Shown piece by piece: positions 1 through 6,949 of a stretch of 6,949 nucleotides of DNA. Both the position numbers and the translations under genes were made by a program. Origin of the DNA: Burkholderiales bacterium UBA6064 (GTDB lineage Bacteria; Pseudomonadota; Gammaproteobacteria; Burkholderiales; Burkholderiaceae_B); the NCBI GenBank assembly GCA_002428895.1, contig DIYC01000089.1:510-7458 (forward strand). The letters are read 5' to 3'. The notes below the pieces were generated by a model, which was not told the DNA's origin, searched no databases, and worked only from the letters and a program-made list of their open reading frames with translations. Positions within the stretch are counted from its first letter, which is position 1. The number at the start of each line of letters is the position of its first letter.

Positions 1-241
1 CCCCGAAGAAAAAACCCGTCGCCGCTTGGCAATGTACCGCGATGTGCGAACAGTCATGATGCAATATGAAACCATAGATCGCGAAGCGTTGTTGCGTAAA
101 GCCGAAATTGCTTTGTTACAGGCTGGTGTTGTTGCAAAAGGTGACTTAATCGTGATCACCATTGGTGAGCCCATTGGTAAAGCAGGTAGTACCAATACAA
201 TGAAAATTGTCCGAGTCGGCGAATTCACTGAAAACATCTAA
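1..241 (+). CDS. pyk: pyruvate kinase, C-terminal end (5' truncated by window edge)
   Basis: This is the last 79 codons of a pyruvate kinase, which makes pyruvate and ATP from phosphoenolpyruvate and ADP in the last step of glycolysis. The frame is open to the left edge (first complete codon at 2) and ends in TAA at 239-241. The visible part is the C-terminal, allosteric-type domain. It has the family's LAMYRDV segment near the start and a closing strand with [19 protein letters not shown], the usual GEP..AG.TN signature of this domain. The catalytic barrel lies outside the window, so activity cannot be judged. A TTG at 26 could be mistaken for a start, but pyk-like sequence (EEKTRRR) continues upstream of it, so it is internal. 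The aldolase gene starts 20 bases later with no terminator between, so the two are probably co-transcribed. Confidence 0.93.
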   Translation, partial: PEEKTRRRLAMYRDVRTVMMQYETIDREALLRKAEIALLQAGVVAKGDLIVITIGEPIGKAGSTNTMKIVRVGEFTENI

Positions 242-249
242 TTTTTTAT

Positions 250-255
250 GGAGAG
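250..255 (+). promoter_or_regulatory. Shine-Dalgarno site of fba
   Basis: GGAGAG lies 6 bases before the ATG at 262, a strong ribosome binding site at normal spacing. It supports that start and is the only clear signal in the 20-base gap after pyk. Confidence 0.8.
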
Positions 256-261
256 ACAACA

Positions 262-1326
262 ATGCCTTTAGTATCCATGCGTCAGCTTTTAGATCATGCC
301 GCCGAAAACGGTTATGGGATTCCCGCATTCAATGTGAATAATTTGGAACAAGTTCAAGCCATTATGGAAGCGGCTCACGAAGTGGATGCTCCAGTCATTA
401 TGCAAGCGTCGGCAGGAGCGCGTAAATACGCTGGCGAAACTTTTTTACCTCACCTGATTGAAGCGGCAATCGAAGCGTATCCCCATTTGCCTGTGGTGAT
501 GCATCAAGATCATGGTCAAAGCCCTGCGGTATGTATTCAAGCCATGCGCTTAGGCTTTAGTTCGGTCATGATGGATGGTTCTTTAAAAGAAGATGGAAAA
601 ACTGTTGCTGATTATGACTACAACGTTGAAGTCACGCGTAAGGTTGTTGAAATGGCGCATGCCATTGGTGTAACCGTTGAAGGTGAGTTAGGTTGTTTGG
701 GTTCATTAGAAACCATGCAAGGTGATAAAGAAGATGGTCACGGTGCAGAAGGTCAAATGACGATGGAACAGCTCCTTACCGACCCAGAACAGGCGGCTGA
801 TTTCGTCAAAAAAACACAATTAGATGCACTGGCGATTGCAATCGGTACTTCACATGGAGCTTATAAGTTTTCACGTAAGCCCACAGGCGACATCTTGGCT
901 ATTTCTCGTATCAAAGAAATTCATCGGCGTATTCCCAATACTCATTTAGTGATGCATGGTTCTTCTTCAGTACCACAAAACTTATTGGCTGAGATTAATG
1001 AATTTGGTGGTCATATGAAGCAAACCTATGGCGTTCCAGTTGAAGAAATTCAAGAAGCGATTCGTCATGGGGTTCGTAAAATTAATATTGATACGGACAT
1101 TCGTTTAGCCATGACAGCAGCTATTCGACGATTTATGGCAGAAAATCGATCTGAGTTTGACCCGCGTCAGTACCTAAAACCTGCCAAGTTGGCTGCAAAA
1201 GAAATTTGTAAGCAACGTTATCAGCAGTTTAATTGCGCGGGTCAAGCCAGCACAATTAAACCCACTCATTTAACTGTGATTGCGGCAAACTATAAGTCAG
1301 GCAAGTTAAGTCAAATTGTGCAATAA
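262..1326 (+). CDS. fba: class II fructose-bisphosphate aldolase, Calvin-cycle (CbbA) subtype
   Basis: This 354-residue cytoplasmic enzyme is a zinc-dependent aldolase that interconverts fructose 1,6-bisphosphate with dihydroxyacetone phosphate and glyceraldehyde 3-phosphate, in glycolysis and gluconeogenesis. Seen in the sequence: HQDHG at 81-85, with the catalytic Asp83 and zinc-binding His84; GELG at 141-144, with a metal-site Glu142; GTSHGAYK around 195-202, with His198; MHGSSSVP at 231-238, with His232; and the substrate-binding NIDTD at 275-279. All class II active-site elements are therefore present. The length and the C-terminal tail (NCAGQA..IKP) fit the CbbA-like subtype common in Burkholderiales, rather than the slightly longer E. 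coli FbaA. The subtype name does not by itself imply carbon fixation, and no other Calvin gene is seen here. Placement just after pyk fits a glycolytic or gluconeogenic role. Confidence 0.96.
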   Translation: MPLVSMRQLLDHAAENGYGIPAFNVNNLEQVQAIMEAAHEVDAPVIMQASAGARKYAGETFLPHLIEAAIEAYPHLPVVMHQDHGQSPAVCIQAMRLGFSSVMMDGSLKEDGKTVADYDYNVEVTRKVVEMAHAIGVTVEGELGCLGSLETMQGDKEDGHGAEGQMTMEQLLTDPEQAADFVKKTQLDALAIAIGTSHGAYKFSRKPTGDILAISRIKEIHRRIPNTHLVMHGSSSVPQNLLAEINEFGGHMKQTYGVPVEEIQEAIRHGVRKINIDTDIRLAMTAAIRRFMAENRSEFDPRQYLKPAKLAAKEICKQRYQQFNCAGQASTIKPTHLTVIAANYKSGKLSQIVQ

Positions 1327-1340
1327 AATTTTCTGGTTGC

Positions 1341-1383
1341 ACACAGTGCATCGATGAACACCCCTGTGTCGCTGTTCTTTTTT
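1341..1383 (+). terminator. weak terminator-like hairpins between fba and purC
   Basis: Two mutually exclusive short stems can form. ACACAG (1341-1346) can pair with CTGTGT (1364-1369). GAACA (1356-1360) can pair with TGTTC (1373-1377), which is followed at once by six T (1378-1383). The second has the layout of an intrinsic terminator, but its stem is only 5 bp with a 12-base loop. The pair of competing stems also resembles a leader attenuator ahead of purC. Which reading is right cannot be decided from sequence alone. Confidence 0.35.
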
Positions 1384-1391
1384 AACCTAAG

Positions 1392-1406
1392 TCCTTTTTC
1401 TTTTTT
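1392..1406 (+). promoter_or_regulatory. uninterrupted pyrimidine tract in place of a ribosome binding site before purC
   Basis: All 15 bases before the purC ATG are T or C, with no purine-rich Shine-Dalgarno motif at usable distance. The start codon itself is well supported by protein similarity, so translation probably begins without SD pairing, for example by a short leader or by S1 protein binding the U-rich tract. That mechanism is inferred. Confidence 0.45.
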
Positions 1407-2306
1407 ATGAACGTTTTATTTGAATCTCAATTAACCAGTTTAAAGCGATTGCATCGGGGTAAAGTTCGAGAAAACTACGCAGTCGATGATCAAACCATGC
1501 TGATTGTTGCCAGTGATCGGGTATCCGCCTTTGATTTCATCTTAGAACAACCTATCCCTGAAAAAGGCATGATTCTGACCCAACTTGCCCAATTTTGGTT
1601 TAATATTTTGGCCGATGTAGTGCCTAATCATTTAATGAATATTAAACCCGAAGAAGTGGTCTCACAGCAAGACCTAAGTCAAGTCATTGGTCGATCTATG
1701 GTTGTGAAACGTCTAAAGCCACTACCGATCGAGGCTGTTGTTCGCGGGTATTTAATTGGTTCGGGTTGGAAAGACTATCAAACTTCTGGGCAAGTCTGTG
1801 GTATCTCTTTACCCAGTGGGTTAAAACAAGCTTCGATGTTGGCGCAGCCCATTTTTACCCCGTCAACCAAGGCTGCTTTAGGCAATCATGATGAAAATAT
1901 CTCTTTTGAAGCCATGTCTCAATTGATTGGCAAAGAGTTGGCTATTCGCGTTCGCGATGTGTCGATTCAACTGTATGAAAAAGCCAGTGATTATGCAGCA
2001 CGGCAAGGTATTATTATTGCAGATACTAAATTTGAGTTTGGTCTAGATGACCAAGGTGTTTTAACGTTGATGGACGAAGTGCTTACCCCCGACTCTTCTC
2101 GGTTTTGGCCAGCAGACCAATACCAAGAAGGTTGCTCACCCCCATCTTATGACAAGCAGTTTATTCGCGATTATTTAAACTCACTGTCCGATTGGAATAA
2201 AACCGCACCTGTGCCTCGTTTGCCAGACGAGATTATTAAAAAGACATTTCAAAAGTATTGTCGAGCTTACGAAGTGTTAACAGGTCAGGCCTGGTTAGGT
2301 TATTAA
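1407..2306 (+). CDS. purC: phosphoribosylaminoimidazole-succinocarboxamide (SAICAR) synthase
   Basis: PurC joins CAIR and aspartate, using ATP, to give SAICAR in the purine pathway (cytoplasm). The 299-residue protein is the longer form, like yeast Ade1 and the Burkholderiales enzymes, not the roughly 237-residue E. coli form. Visible family motifs are RGKVRENY (17-24) in the nucleotide-binding N-terminus, SDRVSAFD (36-43), [11 protein letters not shown] (111-121), TPSTKA.LG.HDENISF (151-167), [11 protein letters not shown] (202-212), [13 protein letters not shown] (223-235) and [11 protein letters not shown] (247-257). The N-terminus aligns with the family from the first residues (LYESxLxSL-like), so ATG 1407 is right even though no Shine-Dalgarno site precedes it. 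purE follows after 23 bases and purK after that. PurC uses the CAIR product of those two enzymes, so the three genes form a pathway cluster. Confidence 0.96.
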   Translation: MNVLFESQLTSLKRLHRGKVRENYAVDDQTMLIVASDRVSAFDFILEQPIPEKGMILTQLAQFWFNILADVVPNHLMNIKPEEVVSQQDLSQVIGRSMVVKRLKPLPIEAVVRGYLIGSGWKDYQTSGQVCGISLPSGLKQASMLAQPIFTPSTKAALGNHDENISFEAMSQLIGKELAIRVRDVSIQLYEKASDYAARQGIIIADTKFEFGLDDQGVLTLMDEVLTPDSSRFWPADQYQEGCSPPSYDKQFIRDYLNSLSDWNKTAPVPRLPDEIIKKTFQKYCRAYEVLTGQAWLGY

Positions 2307-2320
2307 ATCACATTCAAATT

Positions 2321-2324
2321 AGGG
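2321..2324 (+). promoter_or_regulatory. Shine-Dalgarno site deciding the purE start
   Basis: AGGG sits 5 bases before ATG 2330 in the purC-purE gap. It favours this start over a TTG at 2258 that lies in the same frame inside the purC coding region. Confidence 0.65.
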
Positions 2325-2329
2325 TGCTT

Positions 2330-2863
2330 ATGAATGAGGAATTAAAATTTCAAAATGCCGTGCAACCTTTTGTCGCAGTGCTTATGGGTTCAGTGTCAGA
2401 TTGGGAGGTGATGACGCATGCCGTACAGTTGCTACACGAGTTTTCGGTTCCATATGAGGCCAAAGTATTATCGGCTCATCGAATGCCCGACGAAATGTTT
2501 ACTTATTCAGAAACGGCACTTGCGCGTGGTGTAAAAATTATTATTGCAGGGGCAGGTGGGGCAGCTCATTTGCCAGGCATGATCGCTTCTAAAACCTTAT
2601 TGCCGGTGTTGGGCGTACCCATTCCTTCAAAATATCTAAAAGGCCAAGATTCCTTACTCTCAATTGTGCAAATGCCCAAAGGCATACCCGTAAGCACCTT
2701 TGCGATCGGCGAGGCGGGTGCGGCCAATGCTGCATTGTCTGCAATTTCTATTTTGGCTTTAAATGATCCAAGTTTATGTGATCAACTTAAAAAGTATCGA
2801 CTTGACCAATCTCAACGCGCGCGTACCATGCAGTTGCCAGTTGTATACTCTCTTGAGAATTAA
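2330..2863 (+). CDS. purE: N5-carboxyaminoimidazole ribonucleotide mutase (class I PurE)
   Basis: PurE moves the carboxyl group of N5-CAIR to carbon to give CAIR. With the start at 2330 it has 177 residues, close to the usual 160-180. Visible: the phosphate and substrate loop [10 protein letters not shown] (19-28; E. coli has MGSKSDW), [10 protein letters not shown] (48-57) with the catalytic His50, [12 protein letters not shown] (73-84) with His80, LPVLGVPI (91-98), and [21 protein letters not shown] (107-127). These are class I features, and the adjacent purK confirms the two-enzyme PurK/PurE route rather than direct CO2 fixation by a class II PurE. An earlier in-frame TTG at 2258 would add 24 residues overlapping purC, but it has no support from the family N-terminus. 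The stop codon is 2 bases from the purK ATG, so the two are almost certainly translated from one message. Confidence 0.96.
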   Translation: MNEELKFQNAVQPFVAVLMGSVSDWEVMTHAVQLLHEFSVPYEAKVLSAHRMPDEMFTYSETALARGVKIIIAGAGGAAHLPGMIASKTLLPVLGVPIPSKYLKGQDSLLSIVQMPKGIPVSTFAIGEAGAANAALSAISILALNDPSLCDQLKKYRLDQSQRARTMQLPVVYSLEN

Positions 2864-2865
2864 CA

Positions 2866-4047
2866 ATGACTAACCCCAAAGCATTTAAAGTCGTTTCTCC
2901 AGGTCGTTATCTTGGTTTGCTGGGTGGTGGGCAATTAGGTCGAATGTTTTGTATGGCAGCGCAAAGTTTAGGTTTTAAAGTGTTGGTTCTAGATCCTGAT
3001 TCTGATGGCCCAGCCGCAACTGTTGCTGATGCCCAAATTCAGGCAGATTATCACGATGAAAATGCATTGCAACAGCTCGCGCAACGTTGTGATGCGGTGA
3101 CTACAGAATTTGAAAATGTGCCTGCGCAAGCACTTGAAATTCTTGCAAAAACAATCACAGTAAGCCCTTCAGCCGCCGCTGTTCAAATTGCGCAAAATCG
3201 TTTACTCGAAAAAAAATTTATTGCCTCACAACAAGTTCCTGTAGCGCCATATGTTGAATTAATACCCCAACAAACACGGGTTGATCAAAATATTAGTCCT
3301 TATTTACCTGGAATTTTAAAAACAGCTCGCTTTGGGTACGATGGTAAAGGTCAAGTTCGAGTTGCAACATCGGAACAACTCATTCATGCGCTCAATGAAT
3401 TAGGGATGGTTCCTTGTGTCCTTGAAAAGCAATTAAATTTAAAGTTAGAAGTTTCAGTGATTGTATGTCGAGACTCTAGTGGTAACACCATCACTTATCC
3501 TGTTTCAGAAAATCAGCATCATCAAGGTATTTTGCAAACGTGTATTGTGCCTGCCAACATAAAGCCTGAATTGGCGGATCAAGCGCGACATGATGCGACA
3601 ACCATTGCCATTGCTCTTGAATATGTAGGTGTTTTGTGTGTTGAGTTTTTTATTCTTCAAGATTCAACCCTTGTTGTGAATGAGATTGCACCTAGGCCGC
3701 ACAACAGTGGTCACTACAGCATTAATGCCTGTATCACCAGCCAATTTGAACAGCAAGCAAGAATTTTGGCAGGTTTACCCTTGGGTGACCCCTCGCTGCT
3801 TGCACAGGCCGTCATGATTAATTTATTGGGTGACCTTTGGTTTGATGATCAAGGGCAGCAGCGCGAACCCAATTGGTTCAAAATACTGACTTTTCCAGAA
3901 GTGAAGCTGCATTTATACGGTAAAGCTGAACCTCGGCCTGGTCGAAAAATGGGTCATGTCACCGTTGTTGCTGCAAGCATTGAGCATGCCTTAGTCATTG
4001 CAGAGAAAGTTAAAGCAAGTCTTGGTATTCAAGTACAATGTGGGTAG
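2866..4047 (+). CDS. purK: N5-carboxyaminoimidazole ribonucleotide synthase (ATP-grasp)
   Basis: PurK carboxylates AIR to N5-CAIR using ATP and bicarbonate, feeding PurE. The 393-residue protein has the normal three-part ATP-grasp layout. The N-terminal Rossmann-like domain opens with LGLLGGGQLGRM (16-27) and contains TTEFENVP (79-86). The central ATP-grasp part has KTARFGYDGKGQ (152-163), a Glu-rich strand VLEKQLNLKLEVSVIV (185-200) and YPVSENQHHQGIL (211-223). The metal- and substrate-binding end has VGVLCVEFF (254-262), VNEIAPRPHNSGHYS (271-285) and a C-terminal KMGHVTV (361-367). The only upstream signal is a weak GAGA (2855-2858) inside the end of purE, 7 bases from the ATG, so translational coupling to purE is likely. 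No key motif is missing. Confidence 0.96.
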   Translation: MTNPKAFKVVSPGRYLGLLGGGQLGRMFCMAAQSLGFKVLVLDPDSDGPAATVADAQIQADYHDENALQQLAQRCDAVTTEFENVPAQALEILAKTITVSPSAAAVQIAQNRLLEKKFIASQQVPVAPYVELIPQQTRVDQNISPYLPGILKTARFGYDGKGQVRVATSEQLIHALNELGMVPCVLEKQLNLKLEVSVIVCRDSSGNTITYPVSENQHHQGILQTCIVPANIKPELADQARHDATTIAIALEYVGVLCVEFFILQDSTLVVNEIAPRPHNSGHYSINACITSQFEQQARILAGLPLGDPSLLAQAVMINLLGDLWFDDQGQQREPNWFKILTFPEVKLHLYGKAEPRPGRKMGHVTVVAASIEHALVIAEKVKASLGIQVQCG

Positions 4048-4052
4048 GGGAG
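4046..4052 (+). promoter_or_regulatory. Shine-Dalgarno site of sua5 overlapping the purK stop
   Basis: AGGGGAG begins within the TAG stop of purK (4045-4047) and lies 7 bases before ATG 4060. It is the strongest ribosome binding site in the window. Its position suggests that ribosomes finishing purK restart on sua5. Confidence 0.8.
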
Positions 4053-4059
4053 TTAAAAA

Positions 4060-5055
4060 ATGGCTTCAATTCCCAGATTATTGCCTTCTAACCCATTAGG
4101 CATTCAGCAGGGTGCTGAGGTTCTGCTTCAGGGCGATGTGCTGGCTTTTCCCACAGAAACAGTTTTTGGTCTTGGCGCACTTGTTACCCAGCCTCATGCT
4201 GTGCAGGCTATTTTTAGGCTGAAGGGTCGCCCAAGTAATCATCCTTTAATTATTCATGTTGCTGAAGGAGTCGATTTCAGTCCTTGGGCCAAAGTTGACT
4301 CGGTTTGGGCAAAAGCGCTCATCAACGCATTTTGGCCAGGCCCATTAACCTTGGTTGTACCTAAAGGTGATCAATTGTCTACCCAAGTAACGGGTGGGCA
4401 GGATTCTGTGGGTATTCGATGCCCACAACATCCAGTGGCGCAGGCATTATTAAAACGCTTACCAGCACCGGTGGCAGCACCTTCAGCCAATCGTTTTGGT
4501 CGTTTAAGCCCAACTTGTGTTGAACATGTGATTGATGAATTGGGCAATCAACTTCAGTTTATTTTAAATGGTGATGCTTCAGCAATTGGGATTGAATCCA
4601 CGATTGTTTCTTTATTGTCTTCTCAACCTGTGTTACTGCGGCCTGGAGCCATTACTGTAGAGCAGCTAGAAGCGGTTTTAAAGTGTAAGGTGTTGAAACA
4701 GAGTGAGGTTCAATCCAGTGAGCCAGTTCGATTTTCTGGTGGTTTAGCTCAACACTATAGCCCCAATAAAAAATTGTATGTGTGCAATCATAATGATTTT
4801 AAAGAGTTGTTTAAACAGAATCAGGTTAATCAAGGATTTTTTATTGGCTGGTCTAATTCATTTTTAAGTCAAATACCGAGTAATGCCTTTTTCATTCAAT
4901 TAGCAGACAAAGCTTCTGCAGTTGCAGAAAAATTGTATGCGGTGCTGCGCCAAGCTGACCAATCATACTGTGATTACATTGTGATCGAAAAACCAGATCA
5001 AAGCTCTGAATGGGAAGCAGTGGCAGACCGTTTAATGCGCGCATCTGCCAAATAA
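4060..5055 (+). CDS. sua5: threonylcarbamoyl-AMP synthase, long two-domain Sua5 form
   Basis: This enzyme makes threonylcarbamoyl-AMP from threonine, bicarbonate and ATP, the first step of the universal t6A37 modification of ANN-decoding tRNAs. At 331 residues it is the two-domain Sua5 type, not the roughly 190-residue TsaC (YrdC) of E. coli. The YrdC domain (about 10-205) shows FPTETVFGLGA (30-40), the basic patch KGRPSNHPLIIH (55-66), FWPGPLT (91-97), SVGIRCPQHP (116-125), APSANRFGRLSPT (140-152), GIESTIV (177-183) and LLRPGAIT (192-199). A linker with SGGLAQHYSP (226-235), the HYAP-type motif of Sua5, leads to the small C-terminal Sua5 domain (about 237-330). The latter is less conserved and AT-rich. 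Standing after purK and using its strong RBS, it appears to be the last gene of the pur operon. Its stop codon touches that of the convergent gene. Confidence 0.95.
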   Translation: MASIPRLLPSNPLGIQQGAEVLLQGDVLAFPTETVFGLGALVTQPHAVQAIFRLKGRPSNHPLIIHVAEGVDFSPWAKVDSVWAKALINAFWPGPLTLVVPKGDQLSTQVTGGQDSVGIRCPQHPVAQALLKRLPAPVAAPSANRFGRLSPTCVEHVIDELGNQLQFILNGDASAIGIESTIVSLLSSQPVLLRPGAITVEQLEAVLKCKVLKQSEVQSSEPVRFSGGLAQHYSPNKKLYVCNHNDFKELFKQNQVNQGFFIGWSNSFLSQIPSNAFFIQLADKASAVAEKLYAVLRQADQSYCDYIVIEKPDQSSEWEAVADRLMRASAK

Positions 5056-5742
5056 TTATGAGTTGCTTGTAACAACGGTATTTTCTTGTATAGATTGTTG
5101 AATGCTTCCTTGAAGATTGCTTTCAAGTTCAACGTGTGCCGCTTTAAGAAGCTGAAGCTCGTTTAATAATTCAATTGGGCCTTGCTGAGCAAGTAAGTTA
5201 AGAACTTGTTTTGCCGTGTCTGGAGGAAGTTTGATATAGACTCTCATTGCCTCTGCTCTACCTAGAGTGGCATGCGCCAATTTTAGTTTATTGTATGCAT
5301 AAATTGGGTCAGATTTAGGTTTTTTAGTGCATTGTCGTGGCTCGGTGGCAGTTATTGGTTTCTTGAAAAAGGCAACCTGCTCAAGATCTTCTCCTGCTTC
5401 TTGCGTTAATAAACTGATCTGGTTATGATTGGTGCACTGACCAATGATCAATGTTTGGTTAGGTATAGACTCGGATAGACCTTCGATGAAGATAAAACCT
5501 TGATTAAATGTAACCTGACCCAGTGATTCGTTTTGAGTAGATACAGAGTTTGTTTGGGTAACAATGTACTGATCATCATTTTTAACAATTGAGTACACCT
5601 GCGCATCGTGTTCAAAAACAATAACACCTTGATTGTCGAGTATGTTTTTTGAGAATGTATCAAATTGTTGAGTTGATTGCTTTTGTAAAGTTAAAAACTG
5701 ATTGGAAAGATCGTTTAAGTGATATTGAAGAGTTGTTGTCAT
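5056..5742 (-). CDS. hypothetical protein, 228 residues, Gln-rich, family not recognised
   Basis: I do not recognise this protein. It has no signal peptide and no membrane segment, so it is probably cytoplasmic. From the residue pattern I infer four parts. An amphipathic, possibly coiled-coil N-terminal helix covers about 1-34. A section of alternating hydrophobic residues that looks beta-rich covers about 39-112. A basic, proline-containing linker follows (about 127-146, with KKP twice). A mostly helical C-terminal part runs from about 147 to 215, ending in a polar tail. Glutamine is about 12% (27 residues), and there are two cysteines (103, 138). The ATG at 5742 is chosen because the next possible start is a GTG at codon 49; no Shine-Dalgarno motif precedes it, only a pyrimidine-rich stretch. 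It is more AT-rich than its neighbours: 82 of 240 bases are G or C in 5461-5700. It lies downstream of panD but is separated by a strong terminator hairpin. A long open frame supports real coding, but no homology is known to me. Confidence 0.72.
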   Translation of the reverse strand: MTTTLQYHLNDLSNQFLTLQKQSTQQFDTFSKNILDNQGVIVFEHDAQVYSIVKNDDQYIVTQTNSVSTQNESLGQVTFNQGFIFIEGLSESIPNQTLIIGQCTNHNQISLLTQEAGEDLEQVAFFKKPITATEPRQCTKKPKSDPIYAYNKLKLAHATLGRAEAMRVYIKLPPDTAKQVLNLLAQQGPIELLNELQLLKAAHVELESNLQGSIQQSIQENTVVTSNS

Positions 5743-5750
5743 AGAATGAG

Positions 5751-5807
5751 AAAAAAATGAACTCTAAATTTGAGTACCAAATTATTTAGAAGAGTTCATT
5801 TTATTTT
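5751..5807. terminator. two-sided intrinsic terminator hairpin after panD
   Basis: A perfect 12-bp stem pairs 5754-5765 (AAAATGAACTCT) with 5791-5802 (AGAGTTCATTTT). Inside it, after an unpaired A on one side and 7 bases on the other, AATTTG (5767-5772) pairs with CAAATT (5778-5783) around a 5-base loop. Read on the minus strand, the stem runs into seven T (complement of 5751-5757), fitting the end of the panC-panD transcript. Read on the plus strand, it is followed by TTTTATTTT (5799-5807), fitting a stop for transcripts running on from sua5. The stem is AT-rich, so termination strength is uncertain. It lies immediately upstream of the 228-residue gene's start codon. Confidence 0.8.
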
Positions 5808-5831
5808 GGCTTTATTCTTTAATAGTCAAGA

Positions 5832-6209
5832 TTAAGTTTGCGCGGGAATATGGTGCCTTAGTTCAATTTGTTGATTATTGCTGTCAACAAACACGAGTTT
5901 TGGTTTGTGGGTAGCAAGCTCAGGTTCAGCCAATAAACCAAACGCTGCAATAATCACTAAATCGCCTTTCTGGGCTTTACGTGCGGCAGCGCCATTTAAG
6001 GAGATAACGCCACTGCCACGTTGAGCTTTAATGGCATAGGTTGTAAAACGTTCACCGTTATCCACCACGTAAATGTGAATACGCTGAAATTCAAGTATGC
6101 CAGAAGATTCCATCAAGTTTTCGTCAATTGCACATGATCCTTCATAGTGAAGTTCACAGTGAGTGACTTTGGCTCGGTGTATTTTGCCTAAGAGCATTTC
6201 CCGTTGCAT
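5832..6209 (-). CDS. panD: aspartate 1-decarboxylase (pyruvoyl-dependent)
   Basis: PanD decarboxylates L-aspartate to beta-alanine, the amine half of pantothenate. At 125 residues it matches the usual length (E. coli 126). It is made as an inactive chain that cuts itself between Gly24 and Ser25, where Ser25 becomes the pyruvoyl cofactor. The cleavage motif YEGSCAID is intact at 22-29. Other expected residues are Lys9 in [10 protein letters not shown] (8-17), Arg54 and the proton-donor Tyr58 in RFTTYAI (54-60), and the NGAAARKA segment (72-79) followed by GDLVIIAAF. It begins 3 bases after the panC stop, and its ribosome binding site lies inside panC, so the two pantothenate genes are coupled. 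A hairpin terminator follows. The protein looks fully functional. Confidence 0.96.
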   Translation of the reverse strand: MQREMLLGKIHRAKVTHCELHYEGSCAIDENLMESSGILEFQRIHIYVVDNGERFTTYAIKAQRGSGVISLNGAAARKAQKGDLVIIAAFGLLAEPELATHKPKLVFVDSNNQQIELRHHIPAQT

Positions 6210-6212
6210 GCT

Positions 6213-6949
<737 letters not shown>

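Noticed and set aside
146..328. A 60-codon minus-strand open frame across the pyk-fba junction.
   Set aside because: It is antisense to two well-supported genes and has no recognisable product.
2258..2329. An N-terminal extension of PurE from a TTG inside purC.
   Set aside because: The added 24 residues overlap purC and do not resemble PurE, while ATG 2330 has an AGGG site at good spacing.
5021..5050. 7-bp inverted repeat TGGCAGA/TCTGCCA at the end of sua5, considered as a terminator for either convergent gene.
   Set aside because: The loop is 16 bases and no T-run follows on either strand; the bases encode the conserved DRLMRA end of Sua5.
5062..5084. GTTG/CAAC mini-stem followed by TTTT just after sua5.
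   Set aside because: The stem is only 4 bp with a 7-base loop and the T-run is short and not adjacent, so it is too weak to call a terminator.
5448..5663. A 71-codon minus-strand open frame inside the unknown 228-residue gene.
   Set aside because: It lies wholly within the longer frame, has no ribosome binding site that I can see, and looks like a shadow of the real coding frame.

Overview
The window is a stretch of a bacterial chromosome made almost entirely of housekeeping metabolic genes. The gene order (pyk end, class II fba, purC, purE, purK, long-form sua5), the roughly 300-residue PurC and the Calvin-type 354-residue aldolase point to a betaproteobacterium of the order Burkholderiales. 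Composition is low for that order: 106 of 240 bases are G or C in a hand-counted part of fba (481-720), about 44%. This suggests one of the low-GC lineages (Polynucleobacter-like or low-GC Alcaligenaceae), but species and genus cannot be fixed from this sequence.

Plus strand, 1-5055: the end of pyruvate kinase, then fructose-bisphosphate aldolase 20 bases later, forming a glycolytic pair. An 80-base gap with a weak terminator-like hairpin follows. Next come purC, purE and purK, the middle steps of IMP synthesis (AIR to N5-CAIR to CAIR to SAICAR), tightly packed with 23- and 2-base gaps. sua5, a tRNA t6A modification enzyme, is attached after purK; its ribosome binding site overlaps the purK stop codon.

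Minus strand, 6949-5056: panC (5' end beyond the window) and panD, 3 bases apart, supply pantothenate for coenzyme A. After panD comes an 89-base gap holding a strong, two-sided hairpin terminator, and then an unrecognised AT-rich gene for a 228-residue protein. That gene ends exactly where sua5 ends: the two stop codons are adjacent, with no intergenic base.

There is no mobile element, CRISPR array, tRNA, rRNA or recognised defence system, and no gene-free stretch longer than 300 bases. The parts most worth a second look are the unknown 228-residue protein, the hairpin whose U-run ends only 8 bases before that protein's start codon, and the zero-gap convergent junction with sua5, where neither gene has a visible terminator.
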